The notes: generated by a model from the letters alone, not told the origin. Positions 10,301 through 20,399 are shown, counted from the stretch's first letter. The stretch: 64,000 nucleotides of DNA from Brachycybe producta (GCA_036925085.1 JAUPFP010000020.1:4049495-4113494), one strand, 5' to 3'. Numbers and translations: made by a program.

Positions 10301-13300
10301 AAGTTTTGGTGGGTGGTTCTTTTGCAAATGGAGTTCCAGAGGATTCGTTTCCAAAAAAATTTTGAGGTATGGTAGGTTGTAGGGGTTTGTTGGGTGGTCT
10401 GGGTCCTGTTGGTTGTAGGGGTGGGCTGGTGTCCACCTCTGTTTCTCCCCCCTCCTTCCCTAAGAAACTCGTCCTCGAGTTTTTGAGTTTTTCCGTTTTC
10501 TGCGTTTCTGAACCACCTTTTCGGAGCGGTTCCCGCACCGGAACATGGTCTTCCAATTTTTCAGGATCGGTCACCGACACTGATTGCTCTGGGATGGTAG
10601 CGGTGTCCGCTACAACCTCCCAGTCATAGTCATACTGTATGTGAGCCAATACTTCGCCTTTTTGGAGGGTGCCTGGCGTCCTGTTGGTGTTGAAGACCTT
10701 GATTCTGAAGGTGGCTTCGTTCTGGCCTTGCATAAGACCAGGGGCCACGAAAATTCCTCGGTCGGCCTTGAGTTTTTCATCCGGTACGATGACGAAGAAG
10801 TCACTTTCTTTCAAAATCTTTGAGGCTTCAACCTCCACTAGGGCGATTCCTCCTCCATTAAGTCGGGTGTGGCTCAACACTACTAGGTGTTGCTCGATCC
10901 GCTGTGTACACTTAAGTTCCAATAGATTGCTGTCGTTGTCAGACGGTGGTTGTTCCTGAAGGGCACTTCCCACATAGGCTTCCACACATTGGCGACGGAG
11001 AACGGAGTTGAAGAGGTCATCCTCACAATAGACCTTGTCTGTGGTCATGGAGACACTGAGGTGAAGGGCTTTTCCTAGGTCACGACCTAAGATGGCTTCT
11101 CGGTGTCCTTTGATGACATACAGCGGTCCTTGGGCACGTATTGCACCCACTTCCACTGTAGCATTGACTTGGCCCACTATGTTGATGGTGGCACCTCCTA
11201 CTCCTTCAATCATTGGAGCTCTTGGCATGGGTTCGATTCTGAGGTCATGTTCGTTCGCGATGCATTCGGAGAGGACACTGCTATGGGCTCCTGTATCTAC
11301 CAGCATCCGGATTTCTCGGCCATTGATGGAGACCAATATCCGGGGGCTGTTGAGACTAGCGTCGTGGGCCCCAAGTTCTTTCACATCACAGCTGGCTGCT
11401 AGTTTCTGATACAGATCCTGCATCATGGTTCGGCAACAGGCTCGCCCCTTTTTGGGAGCTTTGCCTCCAGGTGTGATGATCATAACTGTCCTGTCTTCTC
11501 GGCAACCGAAATTGGAATTGGCGGAGTCGAAAGCTTCCATTATCTCATTCCAGAGGCCCAGGTCTATGGTAGTCCAGGGTTCCAGCTTGGGATGAGCGGA
11601 TGGGCTGATGACTGCGATGGGTAAGTAGTCTTCGGAATCGTCGATGATGTCTTCTACAACAGGAGTTGGTGGCGGAGCTTCGAGGGCGATTTTACGAAGT
11701 TGTCCTCCCAAACTGATGAGGGCATATTCGATACCATCCTCGCTGATAATATCAGTCTCAGCCAGGTCCTCCCCTGGGTGTTCAACGATTCCTCCATACT
11801 GTTTCACTTCCAAATTCCTTTTTGGTTGCTTGCATTCGCGGGAGAAGTGTCCTAGTTGTCCACATTGATAACAGGTGGCCTTGCTCTTGTCGATGGTCGT
11901 TACCGGCGCATCGCGGCGAGGGCCAGGGGCCGAGCTTATTGGAGCTTGTGGACCCCCTGATTTAGGTTGTGGGGCAGTGTAGGATCTTCTCGCATTCGGT
12001 TGTCTAGGTCGGTTGTCTCGAGGAGCTGGTGCGGTCACCGCACGTTGCTCCCCATCGGGTTTAGTTGACTTACTCTCTGGAAGGCCATCTACTGCTTCCG
12101 GAGCTAGGGGCCACTTATCCTTGGAGTAGAGGATCGCTTCCATTCTTAGTACAGCTTCTTTGAAGGAGCTGAATGAATGTGTTGGGGCGGAGTCCACTGC
12201 GTCTTGGATCGTCGGATGGAGCGAGCGTCGGAGCTGGTTGATTCGGAGTTCGTCGGACAGTTCAGGGTAAATTTTGTCCCCTAATTCGGCGAATTTCCAA
12301 ATGAAGGCCTGAGTGCTCTCTCCTTCCTTTTGGCGTAGTTCCCAGTAGCGTTTTTCCAGTAGAGTTCGTTCGTTTGGTTTGCCGAAAGCGGAGGTCATCC
12401 TCTTCCTGAGTTCAGACCAGGTCAAGTCAGGGTGGCGATAGCGAAGCTTGCTGAGCCACGAGCGAGCTGATCCGGTGAAGCAGGTAGTTACGAAGTCCTC
12501 CTTGTGGTGGTCATCCCATCGATGCAGATTGGCAACTTCTTCGAACTCTTCCAAGAAGGCACGGAAGGAGCCTAACCCATCGAACTTTTTAACGGAGTCG
12601 GCAGGGTGGCGGCTTCCATACTTTTTATTGAGCTCCTCCACAGTAAGTACTCTGGGTGGTGCCCTATAGACACCATCCAGGACCTGGCCTCGCCCTATGG
12701 CATTGGGGTTTGGCCCTTGGTCCCTGTGGCGGCGCTCTCGAGGAGGAAATTGCAGAGCATAAATGGAGTTTCGGTCATAGTCGTCGAGAGGCGGACTCGG
12801 GCGGTCACCGCCGTTGTCCGACCCGCTTGAGGTGTAGTCATAATATCTAGGCTCGATTGGTCGGGGACGCGGTCGATCCGCTTCCCGGTGTCGAGCCTCA
12901 GGGTAGGGTTGGTGAGCTGTCGATGTCCTCGGAGGTCCCGGAGTCATTGGATAGGTCCTCCTTGCAGGCAGTGGTTCGTAGGAACTTGTGCTTGGTCGGT
13001 GGTGGTCTATTTGTGGCTCTGGGTTCGAGTATCGTTGAGGTTCGGTCTCTCGAGGTGTAGATGGGTGTCTACTCCGTGATGATCCTGGCTTAGAGCGACT
13101 GGTAGACAGCTGAGTGGTCAGCTGGGTTCCCAGGGCGGACAAAAGCCTGATGATTTCAGAGAGATCCATGTTTTCTGGCTGCGAGAGGTTTGGTTGGGGT
13201 GACTTTGGTGTTTTGGTCTTCTTCCGCTTTGGGCGATGATCACCCTGGCTGCCGTTGGACACGTCCGATGTATCACTTCCTGAGAGGATGCGATGGCCTT

Positions 13301-13448
13301 GTCTAGGTAGCAGCGTCTGCGTCGAAGTTTGCGAAGAACGAGAAGTTTGAGAAGGTTGCGAGGGTTGAGTAGGATCTGGGTTGAGAGGAGGGTTGTTAGA
13401 ACCCTCTCCACCGTTGAGTGTTAGCTGTGGGTTGGATGCTTGGGCCAT
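7359..13448 (-). CDS. Gag-protease polyprotein with unknown C-terminal domain (element A)
   Basis: 2029 residues in one frame, starting ATG-GCC-CAA at 13448. Order: a Pro/Ser/Arg-rich N terminus; a Ty3/gypsy capsid-type domain at about 275-440 (KKFDG, TWSELRK, AFGKPNE); a CCHC zinc knuckle CYQCGQLGHFSREC near 525; an aspartic protease with LVDTGAHSS near 712 and a flap-like AILGRDLG about 70 residues later; then a linker at about 855-945 ending VFNTNRTPGTLQKGEVLAHI, typical of the stretch between protease and RT in gypsy elements. RT should follow but does not. Instead come a Lys-rich section, a long Pro/Arg/Gln-rich disordered section with recurring GTAPP words, and a folded-looking C-terminal domain at about 1866-1995 (LLNN at 1866, LYDAV at 1981) shared with element B. 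The long intact frame implies recent coding function. The role of the last domain is unknown. Confidence 0.85.
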   Translation of the reverse strand: MAQASNPQLTLNGGEGSNNPPLNPDPTQPSQPSQTSRSSQTSTQTLLPRQGHRILSGSDTSDVSNGSQGDHRPKRKKTKTPKSPQPNLSQPENMDLSEIIRLLSALGTQLTTQLSTSRSKPGSSRSRHPSTPRETEPQRYSNPEPQIDHHRPSTSSYEPLPARRTYPMTPGPPRTSTAHQPYPEARHREADRPRPRPIEPRYYDYTSSGSDNGGDRPSPPLDDYDRNSIYALQFPPRERRHRDQGPNPNAIGRGQVLDGVYRAPPRVLTVEELNKKYGSRHPADSVKKFDGLGSFRAFLEEFEEVANLHRWDDHHKEDFVTTCFTGSARSWLSKLRYRHPDLTWSELRKRMTSAFGKPNERTLLEKRYWELRQKEGESTQAFIWKFAELGDKIYPELSDELRINQLRRSLHPTIQDAVDSAPTHSFSSFKEAVLRMEAILYSKDKWPLAPEAVDGLPESKSTKPDGEQRAVTAPAPRDNRPRQPNARRSYTAPQPKSGGPQAPISSAPGPRRDAPVTTIDKSKATCYQCGQLGHFSRECKQPKRNLEVKQYGGIVEHPGEDLAETDIISEDGIEYALISLGGQLRKIALEAPPPTPVVEDIIDDSEDYLPIAVISPSAHPKLEPWTTIDLGLWNEIMEAFDSANSNFGCREDRTVMIITPGGKAPKKGRACCRTMMQDLYQKLAASCDVKELGAHDASLNSPRILVSINGREIRMLVDTGAHSSVLSECIANEHDLRIEPMPRAPMIEGVGGATINIVGQVNATVEVGAIRAQGPLYVIKGHREAILGRDLGKALHLSVSMTTDKVYCEDDLFNSVLRRQCVEAYVGSALQEQPPSDNDSNLLELKCTQRIEQHLVVLSHTRLNGGGIALVEVEASKILKESDFFVIVPDEKLKADRGIFVAPGLMQGQNEATFRIKVFNTNRTPGTLQKGEVLAHIQYDYDWEVVADTATIPEQSVSVTDPEKLEDHVPVREPLRKGGSETQKTEKLKNSRTSFLGKEGGETEVDTSPPLQPTGPRPPNKPLQPTIPQNFFGNESSGTPFAKEPPTKTSIPSKNAKLHHKKKRLKIKTTNSSLESAAKNKAEIKSEINDGIPPKILTLKTIHVIEDEKPRVQHMESSRSTSSIININKIVAVTATHAFKHKNHVATKENYLKHRNPPLMTSQQEEKVNSLTHLKFQVQIFGGKVKHLTLHTLMQEMKLRHHRWELNHKIGAIKDIKTKPPVNQIKKINWANQDTPYIIEGPNHQSNFTMTPPKGLTQPLSLGILCINSIFGQVESVTDSSFDGKIPTLKVFTKHKKSTCCKELEDHHQRTPEGENKLTPTKTPETVSSERGGGYPPSNETFLIPTIEMPKNTKGTWRGRHHHGPSSDEEGGESNTTISPPSNDIPMEVGGGQAGTAPPPTKTTKTALTTVQTQAGTASEPASRPPSTGTDPNKRRRHSMPENFHRRGEKRLKSSLRRPANVGREGKPEVPTLLVPLTAATSRHWAEDREDRIDIATMPLGPPKDFWKSLAPGQMIPGGAEPWGKKSSGTAPPTAADKERQRLEEERIHRLQEKDHDQGRKDLRYLQLACLRLAELGLPYTAPLPQEEITKIEALLASEEQPAAVAASDRPLPPTPPPSTSPPTTDPTSSRSEPPPTRRPPRDYLQSARDQPPRRRRSSQRHSDHPHQSHREFRRHPQDLRQHFKAGSRGNHSTIRPLMEVPISKPAPPSPPTKTSPVTVATPLPSPATAEREYFLSQQKKMTDLVLDFVRRGWDPRETLGIPRLEDRPPLSEKNQKKKPRQRARDMARATLFRARHAEAFRSAGTAPPSPNEDLPVADTGTAPTTSSDDPLAAPTTTALAPPAVTARRKKPICRPLRPESLRERLLNNRWALWQQQTKPTQTLYIGHYDLEEGFPHLELPGKERYVVGMTRDTAVFSAIVMPRRQHIEVFQFAGDIMTTALQAVMKSFFITIFGTPTEGALRISRSYLRGTTSDHQAAILYDAVISTLFDRPPSRATRPDREIYQAFFSDLQGHVDCWITACWEGLHL

Positions 13449-13601
13449 TGTTGTCGATGGTCCAGGTAGTGGGTGTGTTTTTCGTAGTCCTAAACGATGG
13501 AGAACAGATCTGGGATGATATCGTACTGATTGTGCGATAGAGTTCGTGTCCAGATCTGATTCCAGTGTAGGATTGCAGAAACAGTCTTTATTTATGTTGT
13601 T

Positions 13602-14895
13602 GATCGGCTACCGATCTAGTCTCTAGGGTTAATAACCTCTTGAAACACCACGTGGGATGATGGAAAAGAAGACCACGTGGGTAGAAGAGGCTTGTAGGAT
13701 GAATAAAAGTAGTAACCGGTTATTTTTCTCTTTTCGGAGCACACGGAGTGATCGGAGTGAAGAGAAAATTGGTTGGAGACCGACTTTAAATAAATGAAGC
13801 CCAGAAAAAGGAGGTGAATAACCTCTAAAACCACGTGGTAAATGGTATTTGACCACGTGGATGAGAAGTTTTTCGAAGAAAGAACGAAAGATGTACAAAA
13901 AAAATAAAGTTTTTACCGGCTGTCCTCTTTGCTCGGAGCAATCGGGGCTGTTGGAGTGATGAATTAAATACACTCCACGTGACTAATAGCACAATGGAGA
14001 GAGATTCAGTCTTCAGCAGTATAGATTGATGAGAAGAACACAGGAGGTCGGTCACCGACTTTATTTTTGTAGCACAAGAAGAAGCACAATTGAGAAGAAC
14101 ACAAGAAAACGAAAATGTACCGGAAATAAAGTTACAAATCGATGTTTCCTCTTCTTTCAGAGTAATCGGAGCTACCGGAGCAGTGAATTAGATACACTCC
14201 ACGTGACTAATAGCACAATGAAGAGAGATTCACTTTCCAGCAGTGTAGATTTCGAGAAAGGAGAACAGATTGTCGGCTACCGACTTTATTTGGGCACAAA
14301 AAGGATGATGAAGTGACGAAATCGAAATAAAGTCTTGTAAGTCCACTCCCTCTTTTCTTGGAGCAGTCGGAGCTACCGGAGTGATGTATTTGTATACACC
14401 CCACGTGGCTAATAGTACGTAAAGAGGAACAAAGACTCCTCTTTAGTAGCTGAGATGGCAGAAGAAGAAAGGAATGGGTCGGTTACCGACTTTATTTTGA
14501 TGAACAGTGCACAAAGAAATGATGATGACGGCTCTAAAGTTCTTGGTTGTCTCCCTTCCGTTGATGGTGGTGTCTCAATGAGGTGGGCCACGTGGTAACG
14601 AAAGGAAAAGATCCAGGAGGTGGTGGAATACACAAAAAGGTACGAAAAAAACACAGAAGACGGAGATTCGTAGTTCACAGGCTGCAGTCCCGGAGTTTTC
14701 CCTCTGCCAAAGGAGGCTGACGAACAGTCTGATAATTACGAGTCTCTTGAACGAAGACAAAGAAGCACGTGGACGGAATTGTTGTTCCCTTGTGAGCCCT
14801 AGGTTAGTAGGATGGCCCCAACAATTCGTACACGTGGTTCCCACAAGTAACGAAAAACAAAAAGGACGGACGAAGAAAACACGTGGCAATTGGCG
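13602..14895 (-). repeat. Leader repeats of element A with E-boxes and hairpins
   Basis: The untranslated region between the 5' LTR and the ORF holds four or five diverged direct repeats about 190-225 bp apart. Each has a CACGTG near CACTCCACGTGACTAATAG, a CGGAGCTACCGGAG box and a GTCGG-NNN-CCGAC palindrome (14047, 14272, 14478). In all, 11 CACGTG sites lie at 13649, 13674, 13832, 13854, 13976, 14200, 14402, 14589, 14766, 14831 and 14880. CACGTG is the class B E-box bound by bHLH factors such as Myc/Max or USF. Confidence 0.75.
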
Positions 14896-14957
14896 TGTTT
14901 ACTTTTGGACGGACGGACGTTTCTCTTCTTCACAGCAGCGAAGAAATATCTTTGAGG

Positions 14958-14975
14958 TACCCCGCACCTCCACCA
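14958..14975 (-). promoter_or_regulatory. Primer-binding site of element A, tRNA-Ala-like
   Basis: On the minus strand, two bases after the 5' LTR, the sequence is TGGTGGAGGTGCGGGGTA. It is complementary to a tRNA ending CACCTCCA-CCA, the acceptor end known for several metazoan tRNA-Ala genes. Element B has TGGTGGAGGCGCCGGGTA in the same place. Confidence 0.8.
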
Positions 14976-14977
14976 AA

Positions 14978-15537
14978 TGTAACAATGTCGAGCTTTTGTT
15001 ACGGGGCTCAGTTGTAGAATCTCTTAACTCGAGCGGGTACCGCTTGTTGTTAAGAGATCGTTTGTGTTATACAACCTGAGTCCTACTGGTGCTGGGGTCG
15101 TTCTCGTAGATATTTCTTGATTTCGTCACTGTAGCTGAAAAGAATCATTAGACAGGCGAGACGGATGATAGGTTCGTCGATACTTATTTATTCATGACCA
15201 ACCATTAACACATGAACAACAGAGAAAGAGTTACTGTGGCGTGCTTTCGCCACTGGACCATTGATGAATTATTTCATGTTTCGATATCAAAGAATGGACC
15301 AAGAAACTATCGAAACACGGTCTTTTATACCCAGGGCCTGTGTACACCTTTTCAGGGGTACACATGCCCCGGGGACCGTGCATCGACGGGTATCCATCCG
15401 CCGATACCGGAACCTGAATGAGTCTTGGAGCTTTGGGGTCTCCAAGAGGAGAAGGAAGGGGCGGAAATCCGTCCCCTACGTCCCCAGAGACCCCCAGGCT
15501 AGGGGAGGGACAAAACGGCGAAATACAGGGTGTCACA
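14978..15537 (-). repeat. 5' LTR of element A
   Basis: 560 bp, with no difference that I could see from the copy at 6055-6614. Predicted signals sit at the same offsets (TATAAAAG at 15322-15329, AATAAA at 15187-15192). The GTGC target duplication follows at 15538. Confidence 0.9.
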
Positions 15538-16564
15538 GTGCTGAATCTTTTTTATTTATTAATATTGAATGCAGTTATGTAATAATTTTTTTTACTATAG
15601 TTTAATGAAAATTATAAATTTTTATTAATAATTTTGAATAGTAAAACTGCGGAAATTTATCCTCAGTCATTAATTGTGCATATTTATAAACAATCCCTTT
15701 ACCCACTTTAATAACAATATAGTTAAGAATTTATGCATAATGTTAATTCCAATATCCAGCAATGTACAAAACAGACAGAAAATAGAGACTAGAAATAATT
15801 AAAAAAAATCAGAATGAAAATTCAGTTATATTTCTGCATTCCTTTGCATTCAAAGGTTTTCACAGACGACTCACACAAAAACGACATAAATGGCGCTTCT
15901 GATAAATGCTTTCCTATTAGCTAATAAAAAAAAATGTAATTTGAACTAATTTCCCTGTTGTAGAATAGAAGAAAAACAGTTGAAATAATTTCAGTTTATT
16001 TTTCTGTCAAATATATTTGACAGAAATTATTAAAAATTAAATAAATTCTATTTTCAGTCAGATTTTTCTTTTCTTCCTCTGAATTTTTTGAGACCCCTTG
16101 GTCTATGCTCTCGCTTGCAGAAAAGGGCCAACTAAAAATTGCGACAGAAAACTGAATTAGTCATGTTTAAATAATTATGTTCTATTTATTTGTCAGAAAG
16201 TAAACAGAAAAAAAGCCTGAAATATTTTCAGTATTTTCTGTTTTTTTTTTTTTCAGGGCGGGATGCCCCATTCAAAATGAGAAAATGAAAATATTTGCAT
16301 CATTATTACTATAAAAAACACATCGATTATGTTCATAGAGAAAACTATATTATTTTTAGATTTAAAAAAAAATGACAAACTAGTGCAAAGATAACAAAGA
16401 AAATTTTAAACTAAGTTTAATTAATATATGAAGATTTAAAGTTGGCCGTTCTGGGCCCTTTTATTGGCGAAATCTTTAATTGCCTATGATAGTGAATGGG
16501 CGGGGGAGCCACGTGCATTCTATTTTTTACCAGTTGTGATTTTCACCCCAATGGAAACAAGGCC
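15538..16564. other. AT-rich intergenic DNA
   Basis: No gene. Blocks rich in CAGAAA and TTTTCTGT, and the phrase AAAAAAAATCAGAAT, recur near 30545-30785, 42590-42790 and 63840-63900. This suggests an old AT-rich repeat family whose ends I could not fix. Confidence 0.4.
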
Positions 16565-16875
16565 TAATGCCTTGTACACACATGAGTTAAATGAATTCAA
16601 ATCAAGTGTGTTTAGGTGAATTATACGGAATTCAGTTCAGGACATGAACCCAAATAAAAATTGACTTTATTATTAATATTTTAAATTGACATACTAAATC
16701 AATATTTTGTCAAATAGTTGATCTGATTATATTTAAGTATTAACTCAATATTTTCAGATTATTAACTGAATTAAATTGAATTCGACATATTGTTTGTTTG
16801 CTCTTCACAGAGGGCTCTGTAGAACACATTTATTATTTAAATGCATTTAAATTATCAGGTGTGTATTAGGTATTA
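16565..16875. mobile_element. MITE, family C, copy 2
   Basis: Starts TAATGCCTTGTACACAC and ends GTGTGTATTAGGTATTA, with the conserved core of the family. Same orientation as the copy at 5742-6050. Confidence 0.85.
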
Positions 16876-16929
16876 GACTCACAAATGAAGTTTCAAAATG
16901 GCCATTTCATGCACAGCCTGATGGGAATG

Positions 16930-17135
16930 ACAGGCAGTTAGAAATAAGAGAGAACTTCAGTTGGCTCCGCCCTTGTTATGACGACCAGCAACTTCTAATT
17001 GGTTTGTTGTGTGGTTCGACGTTGAAAAGGGTGGAGCATGTGACGTCAGACTACATAACCAACCAATTAGACGTTGCCGGTCGTCATAACAAGGGCGGAG
17101 CCAACTGAAGTTCTCTCTGATTTCTATCTGCCTGT
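16930..17135. mobile_element. Palindromic MITE, family D, copy 2
   Basis: 206 bp with mirrored ends ACAGGCAG and CTGCCTGT. It is flanked by an exact 9-bp target duplication, ATGGGAATG, at 16921-16929 and 17136-17144. This copy helps fix the family ends and duplication length. Confidence 0.92.
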
Positions 17136-17574
17136 ATGGGAATGTTGCAATACCTCCTTATAAATATCTTCATTTATAAATATAAATTGTTTTTTTTTTT
17201 TGCTAAAATGAATGACGTCATTTTAAAGTTTTTCACTCTCTAAGCTGTCAAGTGTTGTGTCAATTTCAATTTAGGTAATTTTTTGTTCTTATGGTTGTTG
17301 CATTTTTAGCAATTATTTTGAGGTCTTTTGAAACTAATCCATTAAATCACTTGTCATTCTCTTGGTTGCAATTTGCAAAAAGACATGCATGGAATCTTCC
17401 ATTGTTCAGCACTTGTGTTTCATCCTTGTTTATGCTTTTCATTTAAAATTGAAACCTGTAACAAAAAAAAATTAAACAAAAAATTCTCAATTATAAATAT
17501 CCTGCAATTATACAAAAAATAATTATTTATTGATTCTAATAGAACATTTTAATTGCTAATTATCTTATATGATG

Positions 17575-17877
17575 TAATACCTAGTACACACCTGATAATT
17601 TAAGTCCATTTAAATAATAAACGTGTTCTACAGAGCCCTGTGAAGGACAATACAAACAGTATGTCGAATTCAATTTATTCAGTTAATAATCTCAAAATAT
17701 TAAGTTAATACTTAAATATATAAACTATTGACAAAAAATAATGAATTAGTATTTCAATTTAAAATATTAATAATAAAGTCAATTTTTATTTGGTTCATGT
17801 CCTTAACTGGATTCCGTATAATTCACCTAAACACACTTGATTTGAATTCATTTAACTCATGTGTGTACAAGGCATTA
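17575..17877. mobile_element. MITE, family C, copy 3 (inverted)
   Basis: Starts TAATACCTAGTACACACCTG and ends GTGTGTACAAGGCATTA, so it lies opposite to copies 1 and 2. Same internal core (CAGAGCCCTGTGAAGG). Confidence 0.85.
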
Positions 17878-17989
17878 GGCAGCCTCTTTGTATGGAGCCA
17901 TATTTGCTTTTCCGTTTACTTTTTTTTTGGGGGGGGATTTTTTAGACAGTTAATTTTTTAAGGTTAGTTTTAAATGTTATTTCATTTAG

Positions 17990-18806
17990 CTTTTATCGAT
18001 TTCAGTTTGTATTCAGTTTAGCTTTTATTTAGTTTGGCGTTATTTATTTCAGCTTCAGTTTAATTTAGCTTTTATTGAGTTTAGCTTTCATTCAGGTTAG
18101 CTTTTACTTAGTTTAGTAAAACTTTTAATTCAGTTTAACTTTCGTTTTTGTGTTTATGAAATTTTAATTCTTGAATGAGTTGTAATTTATTGTGAAGTTC
18201 AGTTTTTTATTCAGTTCTATTTTAACTTTTATTCAGTTCTATTTTAGCTCTAAATCAGTTCTATTTTAGCTCTAAATCTGTTGTATTTTAGCTCTAATTC
18301 AGTTCTATTTTAGCTCTTATTCAGCTTTATTTTACTGTAGCTCTTATTTGGTTCTATTTTAGCTCTAATTTAGTTGTATTTTAGCTCTAATTTAGTTCTA
18401 TTTTAGCTCTAATTTAGTTCTATTTTAGCTCTAATTCAGTTCTATTTTAGCTCTAATTCAGTTCTATTTTAGCTCTAATTCACTTCTATTTTAGCTCAAA
18501 TTCACTTCTATTTTAGCTCAAATTCACTTCTATTTTAGCTCAAATTCACTTCTATTTTAGCTCAAATTCACTTCTATTTTAGCTCAAATTCACTTCTATT
18601 TTAGCTCAAATTCACTTCTATTTTAGCTCAAATTCACTTCTATTTTAGCTCAAATTCACTTCTATTTTAGCTCAAATTCACTTCTATTTTAGCTCAAATT
18701 CACTTCTATTTGAGCTCTAATTTTAGTTCTATTTGAGCTCTAATTTTAGTTCTATTTGAGCTCTAATTCAGTTCTATTTTAGGTCTTAATCAGTTCTGTT
18801 TTAGCT
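17990..18806. repeat. 22-bp minisatellite (TTCTATTTTAGCTCTAATTCA-like unit)
   Basis: Tandem array whose left part is degenerate (TTTAGCTTTTATTCAG) and whose right part is regular. One run of about ten units reads CTATTTTAGCTCAAATTCACT almost without change, so that part amplified recently. The solo LTR at 18807 interrupts it at an AGCT. Confidence 0.85.
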
Positions 18807-19719
18807 TGTGACGTGGCTGGCCCACCTCTTGTACCTTTGGCTCCATTACCGACGATGCGTGAGGAACTTCGTCCTCATTGGTGACGTTGTTCCCTCTGCT
18901 GAATCGATGGTGCCGGGGTCGACTCTGTTGTCGACTGCTGCGGACCAGCCTCTACTGTTATTGAACCTCCGGGGGTTGGGTTCACCGGGCGCGACATTTA
19001 CTTGCCTCGCCTGGCACGGCCCACAAAAAGACCGTCTTTCCTAGGGATCTTTGGATATAGGGCGTGACGATGCCGAAGTAACTCTAATCTTTTTCGTCGA
19101 GTTGCTGGAGGCTCCAGGCAGAGGGACTCAGGCTGTGTCTGAGTACCTTCTGCTGGATACTCCTCTATTTTAGGAGTACAGAAACCCAATATAGTCTGAA
19201 CTACACATACACTGACACTGGTTTGTGTATTTTCAATATAACTCTTTACTTGCTCTTGATTACATAATTATTATCACTTTTACATAATATATTGTTCTCT
19301 AAGTCAGATTTTTACTCTCTGAACCCTAGACTCTGGTTCAGGGGTACTTCTTGAAATTCTCAAGACCAACTCTCTAGTTTGAACTCTCTACTCTGCCTTA
19401 CTCAGTGTCTAAACTCTGACTGTCCTCACACTCAAGTCTCAGGCTCACTTGTCCGGTCTCCTGGGAGTGGCAACTGTCACCTCGGGGCGTAATGATTGAC
19501 CAACTGGGCCAATCATTGCCCTGGGCCGGGGGTTATTAAATCATAATCAGAAATATTCTTGGAACTTATTTCCAATTTTCTCACGGTCGGACTTGGTTCC
19601 ACGAATTCTCTAGAATTCGGGCCACCCATGTCCGAACATCTGTGCACCAAGGGGTGCCTTACTGTCAAAACTGAATTTTGACTTAAGTGTTTCACCTTCT
19701 GTTTCTACAGGGTGTCACA
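18807..19719 (-). mobile_element. Solo LTR of family B
   Basis: About 913 bp, similar to the LTR of element B over its full length but diverged. It is bounded by AGCT at 18803-18806 and 19720-19723, a 4-bp target duplication, which shows a complete insertion followed by LTR-LTR recombination. The in-LTR Gag start (ATG at 18997, minus) is kept, with about 40 codons in frame until a CGA codon has become TGA. Confidence 0.9.
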
Positions 19720-19723
19720 AGCT

Positions 19724-20399
19724 CATATTCCGTTTAGTTTTTTTTAATCAATATAAACATTTTTCAAGATGCACAAATAAACATTTTATTTTTAACAAAT
19801 AAGAAAAATACTTTTCAAAATAATTTCAATTAAAAATTTAAGTTGAAGATTAGCTGTAATTCGCAATATATAAACTTAAATGTGAGCCTCAGTAAATCTT
19901 CGACTTAAAAGTTGATGGAATTTTGTATGAAATTGAACTTGAAAATGAAACAAAAAAAAAACACTAGCTGAAATTTGCATTCGATTTAGGTCGACAGACA
20001 GGTGTGAAAATTAGTATTTGAAAATTCAGGAAAAATAAACTAGGCCTAACAAAAACCTTTTCTGAATTTTTTTTTTGTCAATTTACGCCTCAACTTTTTA
20101 AATATATGTTATATGTGGGCGCGTTAATTCACACATTGAATGATTTTAGGTAGGTTTCGCCTACTTTTATTTGTACCAAAAAAATGTTATGGTTTTTGGT
20201 TAAGTTTCAACAAAAATATTTTTATAAAAAATTGTTTAAAAAAATGACATGTATGATGTAAATTTAACATGTTAGAAAGATGAGTGTTTTTATTTGTGCA
20301 TTTGAGAATAACAAAAAAGTATAGGATGTTTGATAACAATTTGTTAGAAAGCGTTTCAGAATGACTAGCTGTGTATAAACAACAATAACTAAAATGATG
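19724..20399. other. Intergenic, no gene seen
   Basis: AT-rich and without a supportable frame. The minus-strand frames that enter it are extensions of the 21-bp minisatellite to its right. Confidence 0.5.

Larger units (their letters stand above)
6055..15537 (-). mobile_element. LTR retroelement A (RT-less, gag-protease plus novel C-terminal domain)
   Basis: A 9483-bp element on the minus strand with two 560-bp LTRs that appear identical, a GTGC target duplication, a primer-binding site next to the 5' LTR and a G-run next to the 3' LTR. One long ORF carries a Ty3/gypsy-type Gag, an aspartic protease and a post-protease linker. No reverse transcriptase, RNase H or integrase motif is visible anywhere between the LTRs. 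Near-identical LTRs imply recent insertion, so pol was presumably supplied in trans. It is related to element B at 57190-63774 through its Gag, primer site, LTR start and C-terminal domain. Confidence 0.92.

Noticed and set aside
10620-10880. Post-protease segment of element A as a dUTPase
   Set aside because: It has the beta-rich linker pattern seen between protease and RT of gypsy elements, but I see none of the conserved dUTPase active-site motifs.
8802-13060. Plus-strand frames opposite the element A ORF
   Set aside because: Shadows of the GC-rich sense ORF on the minus strand; none shows a domain.
13616-14889. Several minus-strand frames of 60-115 codons in the element A leader
   Set aside because: They fall in leader repeats with no conserved frame between units. 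Better explained as untranslated leader.
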